From: a beta proteobacterium AAP99
Lineage (GTDB): Bacteria > Pseudomonadota > Gammaproteobacteria > Burkholderiales > Burkholderiaceae_C
NCBI GenBank assembly: GCA_001295775.1
Contig: LJIA01000015.1
Location: forward strand, 1 to 64,000
Length of the DNA stretch: 64,000 nucleotides
Reading direction: 5' to 3'
Made by a program: the position numbers and the translations under genes. The notes beneath the pieces are model-generated. The model had not been told where the DNA came from. It did not search any database and saw only the letters and a list, made by a program, of their open reading frames with translations. This document shows, piece by piece, positions 40,496-49,394 of this stretch (its first letter is position 1; every line of letters starts with the position of its first letter).

Positions 40496-42778
40496 TTACT
40501 GAGATGCAGTGAGTCGATCACTTACTGTCTTGGGCGTCAAGAAGATTAGCAGCTCAGTCTTGTCGTTAACTTTTTGCTGATTGCGGAACAATACGCCCAC
40601 ATAAGGAAGATCTCCCAGCAAAGGCACCTTGCTGACGTCGACTCGTTCCTCAATCTGGTATATACCACCAATCACGACTGTTCCACCATTTTCCACGAGC
40701 ACCTTTGTGCGCACTCTTTTCGTGTCGATCGCAGGGCCATTGGAAGTCAACTCACCCCGGCTGTCCTTGTTGACTTCGACGTCCAAGATGATTGCACCTT
40801 CAGGAGTAATTTGAGGCGTGACCTCGAGCTTGAGAACCGCCTTCCGGAATGAAATAGACGTAGCACCGCTCGATGTCGCCTGCTGGTATGGGTATTCTGT
40901 ACCTTGTTCAATCACGGCTTTAACTTGATCCGCCGTCAACAGCCGCGGGCTAGATACGATCTTCCCACGCCGCTCGGCCTCAAGCGCTGATAGCTCGAGA
41001 TTGATAAATCGCCCCAGTCTTGAGCCAAAAAGGCTGATCGCGACGCTAGCAGGCGAGCCCGCAACACCTGAAATGCCACCCGCTGGTAGATTCACGAAGT
41101 TAGTGTTCGCGACAGACGGCCGTCCACCAACAACTTGTAAGCCACTAGTGCCACTTTGAACGCCGGACCCATTCTGAGAGGACAGATCTTGAACCCCTTG
41201 CAAACTGCCTGAAAGCGTGCCAAACACATTACTTCCTGCAATCCGGTTACCGACCCCATAAGTTGGTACAGTTATGGTTTGACCCGGATTATTTGGATCA
41301 GGGATCGTCGTGTAGATCGTTGATCGTGCATCATTGAATCCGAGCCTTACGCCCAAGTTGCGGCCGAATCGATCATCAGCTTCGACAATTCTGGCCTCAA
41401 TAAGCACTTGGCGTACTGCGATGTCGACTCTTGCGATAAACCTGCGCACCTCCTCGAGTTTTGCGGGGGTGTCTTGAAGAAACAGCTGATTGGTTCTCGA
41501 GTCCGCCGCGACGGACCCTCGCTTCGAGAGAATGCGAGTAGCCCCAGCAGTGCCGCCGCCTCCGCCGCCACTAGCCTCACCGTTCAGCATTGTTCTTACG
41601 TCGTCGGCACGCTGATAATTCAGCTGAATGACTTCGCTCCGGAGCGGTTCGAGGTCCGCAATCTGAGCGCGCTGTTCAAGATCTAGCTTCTCCTTGGTCG
41701 CCAACTCCTCTTTCGGTGCGACAAGAATAACGTTCCCGTTCTGTCGCTTGTCTAGGCCTTTGGTCTGAAGAATGATGTCCAGGGCCTGATCCCATGGCAC
41801 ATCCTTGAGGCGAAGAGTGATGCTGCCCGTAACTGTGTCGCTAGTGATAATGTTGAGGTTTGTAAAGTCAGCGATTACTTGCAGGATCGACCGAACTTCC
41901 ACGCTCTGAAAGTTCAACGACAGACGTTCGCCCTTGTAGGAAGGCTTGGCGTTTCGGTCCGAACCCGCACGAGCCTGATCTTCCTTTAGCGCGCGGACGT
42001 CGACGACAAGCTGGCGGTCGGTCTGGAATGCACTGTGTTCCCAATTGCCACGCGGCTCAATGACCATGCGCACTGTCTCGCCTGAGGCAGTCGTTGTGAT
42101 GCGCTGCACCGGAGTGCCGAAGTCGGTCACATCGAGTCGGCGCCGCAGGTTGTCTGGCAAGGCCGCGCGCGACATTTCGACGACTACGGTCTGCCCTTGT
42201 TGACGGATGTCGACGGGCGTTTGCGTGTCACCCAATTCGATAACCACGCGGCCTTCGCCGTCGGGCCCGCGACGGAAGTCGATATCTCGGATCGATCTGG
42301 GCGCTGCTACAGCCGCCGTCGTCGAGGCAGTTGCGCGCGACTCGGCGGCACGGGCAGTGGCCTGCGCGTCCGACAACACGACCGTGGCGATCGCGCCGGA
42401 CACATTAATCGAGTAGGGAACGGGGCGAGACAAGTTAAGGACGATCCGGGAGCGATCGCCCGCCTGAACGACATTCAGGGAGCGCAGATCGCCCTGACCG
42501 ACTTCAACGACGTTCCTGCCCAGAGCGTTGCTCGTGCCCGGAAAGTCAATCGCCACCCGGGCCGGGTTCGTGATGGAAAAGTTCGCAGGCGTACCCTTGA
42601 GCGGCGCCTTGAACTTCAGTGTGAGCGTCGTTGCGCCGCCCGAGGTTGAGGTCGACACGTTTTCAAGCGCGTTTTCCTGGGCAAAGACATTGGCACAAGA
42701 CAGCGCTGCGAAGGCAACAAAGGCGCGACCGATTCGCGCAAAGGCCGATTGAGACATCCTGAACACTCCCGATTTCAT
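40496..42778 (-). CDS. pilQ: Type IV pilus secretin PilQ
   Basis: A 760-residue outer-membrane secretin forming the pilus exit pore. A signal peptide (ending ANVFA) is followed by AMIN domains (about 35-260), which bind peptidoglycan. A secretin N/STN segment (LSLNFQSVEVRSILQVIADF, KDVPWDQALDIIL) leads into the secretin core, ending with PLLGDLPYVGVLFR and ELLIFLTPKTV. The ATG at 42778 overlaps the pilP stop (ATGA); an in-frame ATG at 42757 is an alternative that would give a more standard signal peptide. Confidence 0.96.
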   Translation of the reverse strand: MKSGVFRMSQSAFARIGRAFVAFAALSCANVFAQENALENVSTSTSGGATTLTLKFKAPLKGTPANFSITNPARVAIDFPGTSNALGRNVVEVGQGDLRSLNVVQAGDRSRIVLNLSRPVPYSINVSGAIATVVLSDAQATARAAESRATASTTAAVAAPRSIRDIDFRRGPDGEGRVVIELGDTQTPVDIRQQGQTVVVEMSRAALPDNLRRRLDVTDFGTPVQRITTTASGETVRMVIEPRGNWEHSAFQTDRQLVVDVRALKEDQARAGSDRNAKPSYKGERLSLNFQSVEVRSILQVIADFTNLNIITSDTVTGSITLRLKDVPWDQALDIILQTKGLDKRQNGNVILVAPKEELATKEKLDLEQRAQIADLEPLRSEVIQLNYQRADDVRTMLNGEASGGGGGGTAGATRILSKRGSVAADSRTNQLFLQDTPAKLEEVRRFIARVDIAVRQVLIEARIVEADDRFGRNLGVRLGFNDARSTIYTTIPDPNNPGQTITVPTYGVGNRIAGSNVFGTLSGSLQGVQDLSSQNGSGVQSGTSGLQVVGGRPSVANTNFVNLPAGGISGVAGSPASVAISLFGSRLGRFINLELSALEAERRGKIVSSPRLLTADQVKAVIEQGTEYPYQQATSSGATSISFRKAVLKLEVTPQITPEGAIILDVEVNKDSRGELTSNGPAIDTKRVRTKVLVENGGTVVIGGIYQIEERVDVSKVPLLGDLPYVGVLFRNQQKVNDKTELLIFLTPKTVSDRLTASQ

Positions 42779-43308
42779 TTCTTGGCCTCCTGCAGCTGCA
42801 GCGTAGTCGACCGTTCTGTCCAGTCGCCCACCGCATCCTGCACAATTTCCTTCATGGTGATTTCGGTCTCCGAAATCCCCGTTACCTTGCCAAAGTTCTG
42901 GCCCAGATAGTTCCCGGCGCGGACTTGGTAAACCACCTTGTCAATCTGCACAAGGCCTACGCGTTGACCATTGCGATTTAGGGTGCCGACCATGGACATC
43001 GTGTCCAGCGGGAAAGCCTCTAAGGGTTCCCGTACGCGATCGAGATCGGGGCGAAGGCCGGAGGTGCTTCTAGCAGCAAGGCGTGCCTGCGCCTGAGCAA
43101 CCTTGCGCGGATCGAACGGGTCGAGCGACGCACCAGCCTTGTACACAAAAGGCTCAAACCGCTTGGGCTCTTCCAGTTTGGGCACCGACGGCCGGAGACC
43201 CGAGCGGATGTCTGCCATCTTCTGGGTCAGCTGCTCTTGATCCGACGGACCACATCCGGCGAGAGCAGTCAGAACCCCGAGTGTTGCAATCAAGCGAACG
43301 TTGTTCAT
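42775..43308 (-). CDS. pilP: Type IV pilus inner-membrane lipoprotein PilP
   Basis: A 177-residue lipoprotein (lipobox LTALAGC, Cys19) with the PilP beta domain (FPLDTMSMVGTLNRNG, VYQVRAGNYLGQNFGKV, WTERSTTLQLQE). It links the PilNO alignment complex to the PilQ secretin. It overlaps pilO and pilQ by four bases each. Confidence 0.95.
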   Translation of the reverse strand: MNNVRLIATLGVLTALAGCGPSDQEQLTQKMADIRSGLRPSVPKLEEPKRFEPFVYKAGASLDPFDPRKVAQAQARLAARSTSGLRPDLDRVREPLEAFPLDTMSMVGTLNRNGQRVGLVQIDKVVYQVRAGNYLGQNFGKVTGISETEITMKEIVQDAVGDWTERSTTLQLQEAKK

Positions 43309-43964
43309 TTGGCAGCCCCTGCGGCGGCACCCTGACTACCCGGCGCACCGGCAGGCTTGGCTTGCTGCGCAGCCTGTTCTTGCTGGTCAAGGTAGCGGAA
43401 GGTCTTGGCTGTAGCGTCCAACGCGAGCGAACCTGTAGGTAGTACAGCGATGTTCATGTTGTTCAAGGTCACGATGCGCGGCAGTCCGGCGAGGTCGCTT
43501 GAGAAGGACGCGATGTCATGGAAGCCGCCATTGACCTTGATGGCGATGGGAATCTCGGCGTAGTACTGCTTGACGACCGCGCCGCTCGGCTTGAATAGCT
43601 CGAACACCAAACCACGGCCTAGGCCCGCCGTATTGATGTCTGACAGCAATGCATCCATCTCGGCCTTGCCGGGAAGCTGGCGCTCGAGCGCGAGCACGTA
43701 CTGGCTGACCTGCACCTTTTGCTTCTTCAGTTCATCCAGGTTGATCGCCTGCTGCATCTTGCCCCTATAGGCTTCGAGCAACTGCACTTCCTTTGCGCGT
43801 TCAGCGTCCAGCGTTTCGAGCTGCTTGGACCAATAGAAGTACCAACCAGCTCCAACGAGTGCCGCCAGAATGAAGACAAGCGTTGCAACCTTTGGCGCGA
43901 TAGGCCATGTTCCCGGGTCGTTGCTCAGGTTCTGGAACTGAGCGGAGAGCTTCTTGAAGTCCAT
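43305..43964 (-). CDS. pilO: Type IV pilus assembly protein PilO
   Basis: A 219-residue bitopic protein with one N-terminal helix (VATLVFILAALVGAGWYF). A coiled-coil region follows (ETLDAERAKEVQLLEAYRGK), then a PilO ferredoxin-like domain (LLSDINTAGLGRGLVFELFK). It heterodimerises with PilN in the inner-membrane platform. Confidence 0.95.
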   Translation of the reverse strand: MDFKKLSAQFQNLSNDPGTWPIAPKVATLVFILAALVGAGWYFYWSKQLETLDAERAKEVQLLEAYRGKMQQAINLDELKKQKVQVSQYVLALERQLPGKAEMDALLSDINTAGLGRGLVFELFKPSGAVVKQYYAEIPIAIKVNGGFHDIASFSSDLAGLPRIVTLNNMNIAVLPTGSLALDATAKTFRYLDQQEQAAQQAKPAGAPGSQGAAAGAAK

Positions 43965-43973
43965 GCGATCCTC

Positions 43974-44621
43974 TCAGCTTTTCGGTGTCGCAGCCGACGT
44001 GGCGGCTGGCGTACCGGAGGCGGTCGGCGCGGCAGGTGCAGACGTGCCCGGCTTGGCGGTATCGGGCGCAGGGCGGCGCATGTCGAAGGACAAGCTGAAC
44101 TCATACAGACGCGATGGCGTCCGATTCTGCGTCGTTGGCAACTTGATTTCCTGCAGCTCTGGCGTGCGCAGCCACTCCGAGGAAGAAGTCAACGCACGCA
44201 GGAACTCCGACACACGCTCGTTGCTCTGCGCGATCCCGGTGAGGCTGTACTTCAGACCCTCCTGCTTCAGAGTGCGCAGATAGATACCTTCCGGGGTCAG
44301 ACGAACCAGTTCTTCAAGCAGGATTGTGGGCAGATTGCGGTCACTCTGGAGATCTTCGACCGCCTTCTGGCGCGCTTTGAGTGCCTCAATCTCTTGTCGC
44401 AGCGTCGCGATTTCCTTGATCTGTTCGTCGAGCTTCTTGTTTTCAGCCTCGATGAAGGTGTTACGGGACATCTGGCTGTTGATCATGCCTTCGATGAACT
44501 GCCCAACGATGACAACGACCAGCACGCCGAACATGGCCACAAGCCCGGCCATCAGGCCGAACTCACGCCGACGCTGACGCTTTTTCTCTTCTCGGTGCGG
44601 TAGCAGGTTGATGCGGATCAT
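43974..44621 (-). CDS. pilN: Type IV pilus assembly protein PilN
   Basis: A 215-residue protein starting MIRINLLPHREEKK, the conserved PilN N-terminus that docks into PilM. One membrane helix (LMAGLVAMFGVLVVVIVGQF), a coiled coil and a PilN domain (GIYLRTLKQEGLKYSLTGIA) follow. The C-terminal 30 residues are Ala/Pro/Thr-rich. The ATG at 44621 overlaps the pilM stop. Confidence 0.95.
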   Translation of the reverse strand: MIRINLLPHREEKKRQRRREFGLMAGLVAMFGVLVVVIVGQFIEGMINSQMSRNTFIEAENKKLDEQIKEIATLRQEIEALKARQKAVEDLQSDRNLPTILLEELVRLTPEGIYLRTLKQEGLKYSLTGIAQSNERVSEFLRALTSSSEWLRTPELQEIKLPTTQNRTPSRLYEFSLSFDMRRPAPDTAKPGTSAPAAPTASGTPAATSAATPKS

Positions 44622-45700
44622 TCTGCGAACCTCCGCATGGCCAGGCCGCACGCGACCATCAGCATCGGTGCATCGAGCTGCAGCTGGCGGTCACGCACGT
44701 TTGGGGACACGTCCATGCCCTTGAACGGGGTGATTACAGACGTCGGTACCTGCGTGCGATTCACGACCGCATCGACCAGCCCTGGCAAGGTCGCGCAGCC
44801 ACCGGCCAGCATGATCTGGTCGACGCGGCTGTAGGGTGTGGAGGTGAAAAAGAATTGCAGCGACCGAGTGACTTCAAGCGCGCAACTCTCGGTGAAGGGC
44901 TCCAGGAAGTCCTTCTGCCAGCCGTCGGGCAGATCGCCGGTGCGCTTCTTGGTCTCGGCTTCCTCGAAGGAAAGACCGTAGGCACGGGCGATGTCCTGAG
45001 TGAGCTGATTGCCCCCGAAGGACTGGTCGCGCTCGTAGACCACCTGATCGTTGAGCGTGACGGAAATGCTGAGGGTGTTGGCGCCGATGTAGAACAGTGC
45101 AAGCACCAGGCCATCACCCTTGTTGGGCAGTTGGACACGAACATTGTCCAGCGCAGAGCGGGCGGCGTAGGTCTCGATGTCCATGATGGCAGGCTTCAAG
45201 CCTGCAGCCTGCGCGACGGCAATGCGGTCTTCGACGCGCTCCTTGCGCGAGGCCGCGAGCAGCACCTCGACTTCGTCCTTGTTCTGCGCGCTCGGGCCAA
45301 TCACGCAGAAATCGAGGCTGACTTCATCGAGGGAGAACGGGATGTACTGGTTCGCTTCGCTCTCGACCTGGATCTCGAGTTCTTCCTCGCTGAGATTGGC
45401 AGGCAGCAGGATGCGCTTGGTGATGACCGCTGAGGCCGGCAGTGCCATGGCCACATTCTTGGTGCGGCAGCCGGCCTTGCGCCAGGCGCGCCGCAGCGCT
45501 TCGGCCACGATGTCGACCTTGTCGATGCCGCCATCGACCACGGCGCCGCGCGGGAGCGGTTCGATCGCATACCGCTCGAGGCGGCGTCCGCCACGTGGGC
45601 TGGTCGACAGCTCAACCAGCTTGACGCTGGTCGCGCTGACATCGACGCCCACCAGCGGCGGATTGCGGCCCGGAATCAGGGCTGACAGATCTAGAGCCAA
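44618..45700 (-). CDS. pilM: Type IV pilus assembly ATPase-fold protein PilM
   Basis: A 360-residue actin-like protein (VGVDVSATSVKLVEL phosphate loop, IGANTLSISVTLNDQ, LAGGCATLPGLVDAV) on the cytoplasmic side of the alignment complex, binding the PilN N-terminus. The start codon is TTG (45700-45698): no ATG or GTG fits the family N-terminus MALDLSALIPGRNPPLVG. A good Shine-Dalgarno (GGGAGAG) is present about 9 bases upstream, so the rare start is credible. Confidence 0.94.
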   Translation of the reverse strand: MALDLSALIPGRNPPLVGVDVSATSVKLVELSTSPRGGRRLERYAIEPLPRGAVVDGGIDKVDIVAEALRRAWRKAGCRTKNVAMALPASAVITKRILLPANLSEEELEIQVESEANQYIPFSLDEVSLDFCVIGPSAQNKDEVEVLLAASRKERVEDRIAVAQAAGLKPAIMDIETYAARSALDNVRVQLPNKGDGLVLALFYIGANTLSISVTLNDQVVYERDQSFGGNQLTQDIARAYGLSFEEAETKKRTGDLPDGWQKDFLEPFTESCALEVTRSLQFFFTSTPYSRVDQIMLAGGCATLPGLVDAVVNRTQVPTSVITPFKGMDVSPNVRDRQLQLDAPMLMVACGLAMRRFAE

Positions 45701-45961
45701 GCTGGTCTCTCCCTACGCCAGAAACCCGAAAGTGGTTTAACAACGGGCACTTAGCGCGATTATCAAGAATTTACGTGAGAATGTATCAACGGGAAATTTT
45801 CGCTGGCAAGCGAAAGTCGTTGATCGCCGAACAATCGTTGCCCGGAACTGACGAGGAGGAGAAACCGGGTGTTACCGAAGCGCCGCGGCCATCCGCGGGC
45901 TGGAAAACCCTGACCGTTACACTTTTCCGAGTTTCCTACATGGCGAAAGATCGTCAAGCTG
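45701..45961. promoter_or_regulatory. Divergent promoter region, pilM operon and ponA
   Basis: 261 bases between divergent genes, notably A+T-rich. On the minus strand TTGATA (45788-45783) followed 19 bases later by GATAAT is a possible promoter for pilMNOPQ, with imperfect spacing. A perfect 7-bp hairpin (TTTCGCT at 45798-45804 and AGCGAAA at 45809-45815) lies just beyond it. No gene is seen. Confidence 0.35.
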
Positions 45962-48313
45962 ATGAGCGACTCTGAGCGCACCGAACCGGCCGCAGCCGAA
46001 GACATGAAAAGCCGGCTGAGCCAATTTGGCGCACGTTGGGGCACCAAACTGGCCCTCGGCCTGATGGGGCTCTTGGCCGCCGGCGTGCTGGGCGCCCTGA
46101 TTGCGCTGGCCGCAGTATGGCCCAACCTGCCTTCAATTGCTGCCGTCACTGACTACCAGCCCAAGATTCCGCTGCGCGTGTACAGCGCAGATGGTGCGCT
46201 GCTGGGCGAATTCGGCGAGGAGCGTCGCTCCTTCATCCGCATCCAGGACACACCGGAGCACCTGAAAAAGGCGATCCTCGCGATCGAGGACGATCGCTTC
46301 TACGAACACGGCGGCATCGACTTCATGGGTGTGGCCCGTGCTGCCCTGTCCAATCTGCTGGGGGGCGCCAAGCAGGGCGCCAGCACCATCACGCAGCAGG
46401 TCGCGCGCAACTTCTTCCTGTCCAGCGAGCAGACCTACAAGCGCAAGGTCTACGAGGCGCTGCTGAGCCTGAAGATCGAGTCGGCCCTCACCAAGGACCA
46501 GATTCTCGAGCTGTACATCAACCAGATCTTCCTCGGCCAGCGCGCCTACGGTTTTGCTGCCGCCTCGAAGACCTACTTCGGCAAGGACATCCGCGAGCTC
46601 TCGGTGGCTGAGGCCGCCATGCTGGCCGGCATTCCCAAGTTCCCGTCCTCGGCCAATCCGGTGGCCAACTTCAAGCGGGCCACCCAGCGCCAGCAATACA
46701 TCCTGGAGCGCATGCGCCAGCTGGGCTACATCGATCAGGCCAAGTTCGAGGCGGCCAGGAAGGAACAGCTCGTCATCAAGCCTTCGCGCACCTACATCGA
46801 TGCGCCGGGCGACTATGTCGCCGAGATGGCGCGCAAGATCATCTTCGACCAGTACGGCGAGGAGACCTACACGCGCGGCATCAATGTCTACACCACCATC
46901 CTGAAGGACGACCAGATCGCAGCCTACAACGCCCTGCGCCGCGGCTTGCTGGACTATGAGCGCCGCCACGGTTTCCGCGGGCCGGAGGCCTTCGTCAATC
47001 TGCCGGCCGACAAGGACAAGCGCGACGACGCGATCGAATCCGCGCTGGATGACATCGCCACCAGCGAGGATCTGCGTGCCGGCGTGGTGCTGGAGGTCAA
47101 GCCGCGCGAACTAAAGCTGCAGCTGGCCGATGGCGACGTGGTCACCGTGGTCAACGAAGGCACGCGCTTCGTGCAGGCCGCCATGGCGGCCAATGCGCCT
47201 GCGGCACGCGCCATCCGGCCAGGCGCCGTGCTGCGCCTGGGCAAGGACGCCAAGGGCAACTGGGAGATCCTGCAGCTGCCGGAAGTCGAGGCAGCCTTCG
47301 TCTCCGTGAACCCGAACAATGGGGCGGTGCGCGCGCTGGTTGGCGGCTTTGACTTCAACCGCAACAAGTTCAACAACGTCACCCAGGCGCGCCGCCAGCC
47401 GGGCTCCAGCTTCAAGCCCTTTGTCTACTCCGCCGCGCTGGAAAAAGGCTTCACGCCCGCCACGCTGATCAATGACGCCCCGATCATCATCCCGGCCTCC
47501 GTTACGGGCAGCCAGGTCTGGGAGCCGAAGAACTACGACGGCAAGTTCGAAGGCCCGATGACCATGCGCCAGGCCCTGGCCAAGTCCAAGAACATGGTGT
47601 CCATCCGCCTGATGCAAGCCGTCGGCCCCAAGGACACGCAGGACTGGATCACCCGCTTCGGCTTCAACGCCGAAGACCACCCGGCCTATCTCACGATGGC
47701 ACTCGGCGCCGGCTCCACCAACCCCTGGGAGATGGCGGGTGCGTACTCCGTGTTCGCCAACGGCGGCTACCGCATCAACCCCTTCTTCATCTTCAAGGTG
47801 ACCGACCAGCAGGGCAATGTGCTGATGCAGGCCAAGCCCAAGCTGGCGGGCGACGAAGCCAACCGCGCCATCGATGCGCGCAACGCCTACACCATGTGGA
47901 GCCTGTTGCAGGGCGTGGTCAAGGCCGGTACGGCGACCAAGGCCCTGAGCCTGAAGCGCGCCGACATCGCCGGCAAGACCGGCACCACCAACGACGCGCG
48001 CGACGCCTGGTTCGGCGGCTTCAACAACCAGATCGTCGGCGTGGGCTGGGTGGGCTACAGCGACAACCGCAGCCTGGGCGAACGCGAAACCGGCGGTGGC
48101 GTGGCCCTGCCGATCTGGATCAGCTACATGGCCGCGGTGTTGCCCAAGCTGCCGGAGATTCCCACGCCGGTGCCCGAGGGCCTGACGATGATCGGCAGCG
48201 AGATCTACTACGTCGAAAACATCCCGGGCCAGGGCGTCAGCTCATTGGGCATGGGCGATCTGATGACCGACGAGCAGAAGAAGAAGGAAGAAGCAAAGGA
48301 ACAGCTCTTTTAG
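45962..48313 (+). CDS. ponA: Penicillin-binding protein 1A
   Basis: A 783-residue bifunctional class A PBP. An N-terminal membrane helix (LALGLMGLLAAGVLGALIA) is followed by the GT51 glycosyltransferase domain, with catalytic Glu109 in ILAIEDDRFYEHGGIDF and the second motif GASTITQQVARNFFL. An OB-like insertion precedes the transpeptidase domain, which has the SxxK motif S482-S-F-K485 (RQPGSSFKPF), SKN and KTGTTND. It polymerises and cross-links peptidoglycan. It is divergent from pilMNOPQ, as in many proteobacteria. A long hairpin overlaps its last codons. Confidence 0.97.
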   Translation: MSDSERTEPAAAEDMKSRLSQFGARWGTKLALGLMGLLAAGVLGALIALAAVWPNLPSIAAVTDYQPKIPLRVYSADGALLGEFGEERRSFIRIQDTPEHLKKAILAIEDDRFYEHGGIDFMGVARAALSNLLGGAKQGASTITQQVARNFFLSSEQTYKRKVYEALLSLKIESALTKDQILELYINQIFLGQRAYGFAAASKTYFGKDIRELSVAEAAMLAGIPKFPSSANPVANFKRATQRQQYILERMRQLGYIDQAKFEAARKEQLVIKPSRTYIDAPGDYVAEMARKIIFDQYGEETYTRGINVYTTILKDDQIAAYNALRRGLLDYERRHGFRGPEAFVNLPADKDKRDDAIESALDDIATSEDLRAGVVLEVKPRELKLQLADGDVVTVVNEGTRFVQAAMAANAPAARAIRPGAVLRLGKDAKGNWEILQLPEVEAAFVSVNPNNGAVRALVGGFDFNRNKFNNVTQARRQPGSSFKPFVYSAALEKGFTPATLINDAPIIIPASVTGSQVWEPKNYDGKFEGPMTMRQALAKSKNMVSIRLMQAVGPKDTQDWITRFGFNAEDHPAYLTMALGAGSTNPWEMAGAYSVFANGGYRINPFFIFKVTDQQGNVLMQAKPKLAGDEANRAIDARNAYTMWSLLQGVVKAGTATKALSLKRADIAGKTGTTNDARDAWFGGFNNQIVGVGWVGYSDNRSLGERETGGGVALPIWISYMAAVLPKLPEIPTPVPEGLTMIGSEIYYVENIPGQGVSSLGMGDLMTDEQKKKEEAKEQLF

Positions 48314-48330
48314 AGCTGTTCCTTTGCTTC
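48290..48330 (+). terminator. 19-bp perfect hairpin spanning the ponA stop codon
   Basis: GAAGCAAAGGAACAGCTCT at 48290-48308 pairs without mismatch with 48312-48330 across a 3-base TTT loop. The stop codon TAG lies in the loop and first paired bases. There is no T-run afterwards, so it may work as a transcript-stabilising 3' structure or a weak terminator. Confidence 0.55.
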
Positions 48331-48431
48331 CAGCGGCTGATCGCTACCCCTCCCCGGCCCTCCCCTTCAGGGAGGGAGACAACAATCGCCGTCGCGAGCT
48401 GTTCTTTTGCCTTCGGCGCCTGATCGCTACC
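48313..48431 (+). repeat. Two direct 36-base repeats downstream of ponA
   Basis: The segment 48313-48348 (GAGCTGTTCCTTTGC to TGATCGCTACC) recurs at 48396-48431 with only a few differences. The first copy overlaps the 3' arm of the ponA hairpin. The second lacks the pairing partner, so the duplicate looks like a remnant of a copied ponA 3' end. Confidence 0.65.
48358..48376. repeat. CCCTCCC-GGGAGGG intergenic hairpin
   Basis: CCCTCCC at 48358-48364 pairs with GGGAGGG at 48370-48376 across CTTCA. Hairpins of this composition are common between genes in beta- and gammaproteobacteria. It lies between the two direct repeats. Confidence 0.5.
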
Positions 48432-48560
48432 GGCCCATCCAAGACGTCCGGCGCGGCATGTGTGGCGTGAGCGGCCGCTTGGCTGCGCTCAAGCCGATCA
48501 GCGCGTGGATTGCGCCGGCGTGACATGCGCACCTGGAATCGAAGTCAAAAACCGGCCGAG

Positions 48561-48649
48561 ATCCGCATACTACCAGCGGAAAGAGGCCCATTGACCCATT
48601 CAATCATTTGTTGAAAATGATCCGCCTAGGAACTCATAATTCAACAAAT
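48561..48649. repeat. Degenerate repeat half-copy and A/T-rich inverted repeat before the cyaY 3' end
   Basis: 48561-48583 (ATCCGCAT...AGCGGAAAG) matches the 3' half of the dispersed palindromic element at most positions and resembles 6000-6022. It is followed by an inverted repeat, ATTTGTTGAA at 48606-48615 and TTCAACAAAT at 48640-48649. This could terminate cyaY, whose stop is 24 bases away. The rest of the ponA-cyaY gap shows no gene. Confidence 0.45.
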
Positions 48650-48672
48650 AGTTGAAACTGCCGGCCGCGTCG

Positions 48673-49002
48673 TCAGGCGGTGAATACGAGCGCTGTGCCG
48701 GCCTGGCTGCTGGCGTGGCGGCTCAGAGCGGCGAAGAGTTCGCTGCCGTCGCGGGTGTCGATCCAGGCCTGGCCGTCCCAACCGTAGTGAAAGCCGCCGG
48801 AACGCGCGGCCACCCACATCTGCTGCATGGGTGCCTGGCTGTTGACGATGATCTTGCTGCCGTTCTCGAAGGTGAGCGTGAGCACGTTGCCGCTGCGGCC
48901 GGTGTCGATATCGGTATCCGTGCTCTGCGTGATGTGTTCGGCAGCGGCTTCGATGGCGTCCAGGGTTTCGCGGGCGAGTTCGAGGAATTCGGATTCGGTC
49001 AT
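48673..49002 (-). CDS. cyaY: Iron donor protein CyaY (frataxin)
   Basis: A 109-residue frataxin homologue involved in iron-sulfur cluster assembly. The N-terminal acidic iron-binding helix (MTESEFLELARETLDAIEAA) is followed by the beta-sheet signature VLTLTFENGSKIIVNSQAPM, QQMWVAARSGGFHYGWDG and WIDTRDGSELFAALSRH. The ATG at 49002 gives the standard CyaY N-terminus. Divergent from lptM-lysA. Confidence 0.96.
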   Translation of the reverse strand: MTESEFLELARETLDAIEAAAEHITQSTDTDIDTGRSGNVLTLTFENGSKIIVNSQAPMQQMWVAARSGGFHYGWDGQAWIDTRDGSELFAALSRHASSQAGTALVFTA

Positions 49003-49115
49003 GGTTTGTTTGGCACGGCACGGGGCGCCTGCGCCTTCAAGTGGGTAGCCAGCGGGTCTGCAGGTTGGCCGGCGAGCGCCGCCTAAACTCGATGGGCTCA
49101 AGCCGAAGGTTTTTG

Positions 49116-49394
49116 ATGACGTCGATTCTATTCAGCGGCCCGCCTCGTTCAGCCGCAAAGACCGCACGGAGCGCCCTGCTTGCAGTGGGTGCCGCCGCTG
49201 TGCTGGGTCTGACTGCCTGCGGCCAGCGCGGCCCGCTGGTGCTGCCGCCCAAGCCGCAGCCAGCGGCACCCAAGCCTGCACCTGCTCCCGCCGCCGTCCC
49301 GGCTACAGCGCCCGCGTCTGGCGACGCCACCCAGCCCGGCAGCCCAGCCGCCACGCCCTCCTCCGTCACACCCAACAAGGAGCCGCGCCCATGA
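49116..49394 (+). CDS. lptM: LptM (YifL-type) small lipoprotein
   Basis: A 92-residue lipoprotein with lipobox AVLGLTAC (Cys35) followed by the family signature GQRGPLVLPP. It ends in a Pro/Ala-rich tail. LptM promotes oxidative maturation of the LPS transporter LptD. The gene commonly sits between cyaY and lysA, as here, and overlaps lysA by four bases. The ATG at 49116 is preferred; 49092 is an alternative. Confidence 0.88.
   Translation: MTSILFSGPPRSAAKTARSALLAVGAAAVLGLTACGQRGPLVLPPKPQPAAPKPAPAPAAVPATAPASGDATQPGSPAATPSSVTPNKEPRP

Noticed and set aside
48313-48431. Phage attachment site or CRISPR-like repeats
   Set aside because: Only two copies, no integrase, no spacers, and the first copy is part of the ponA 3' end.
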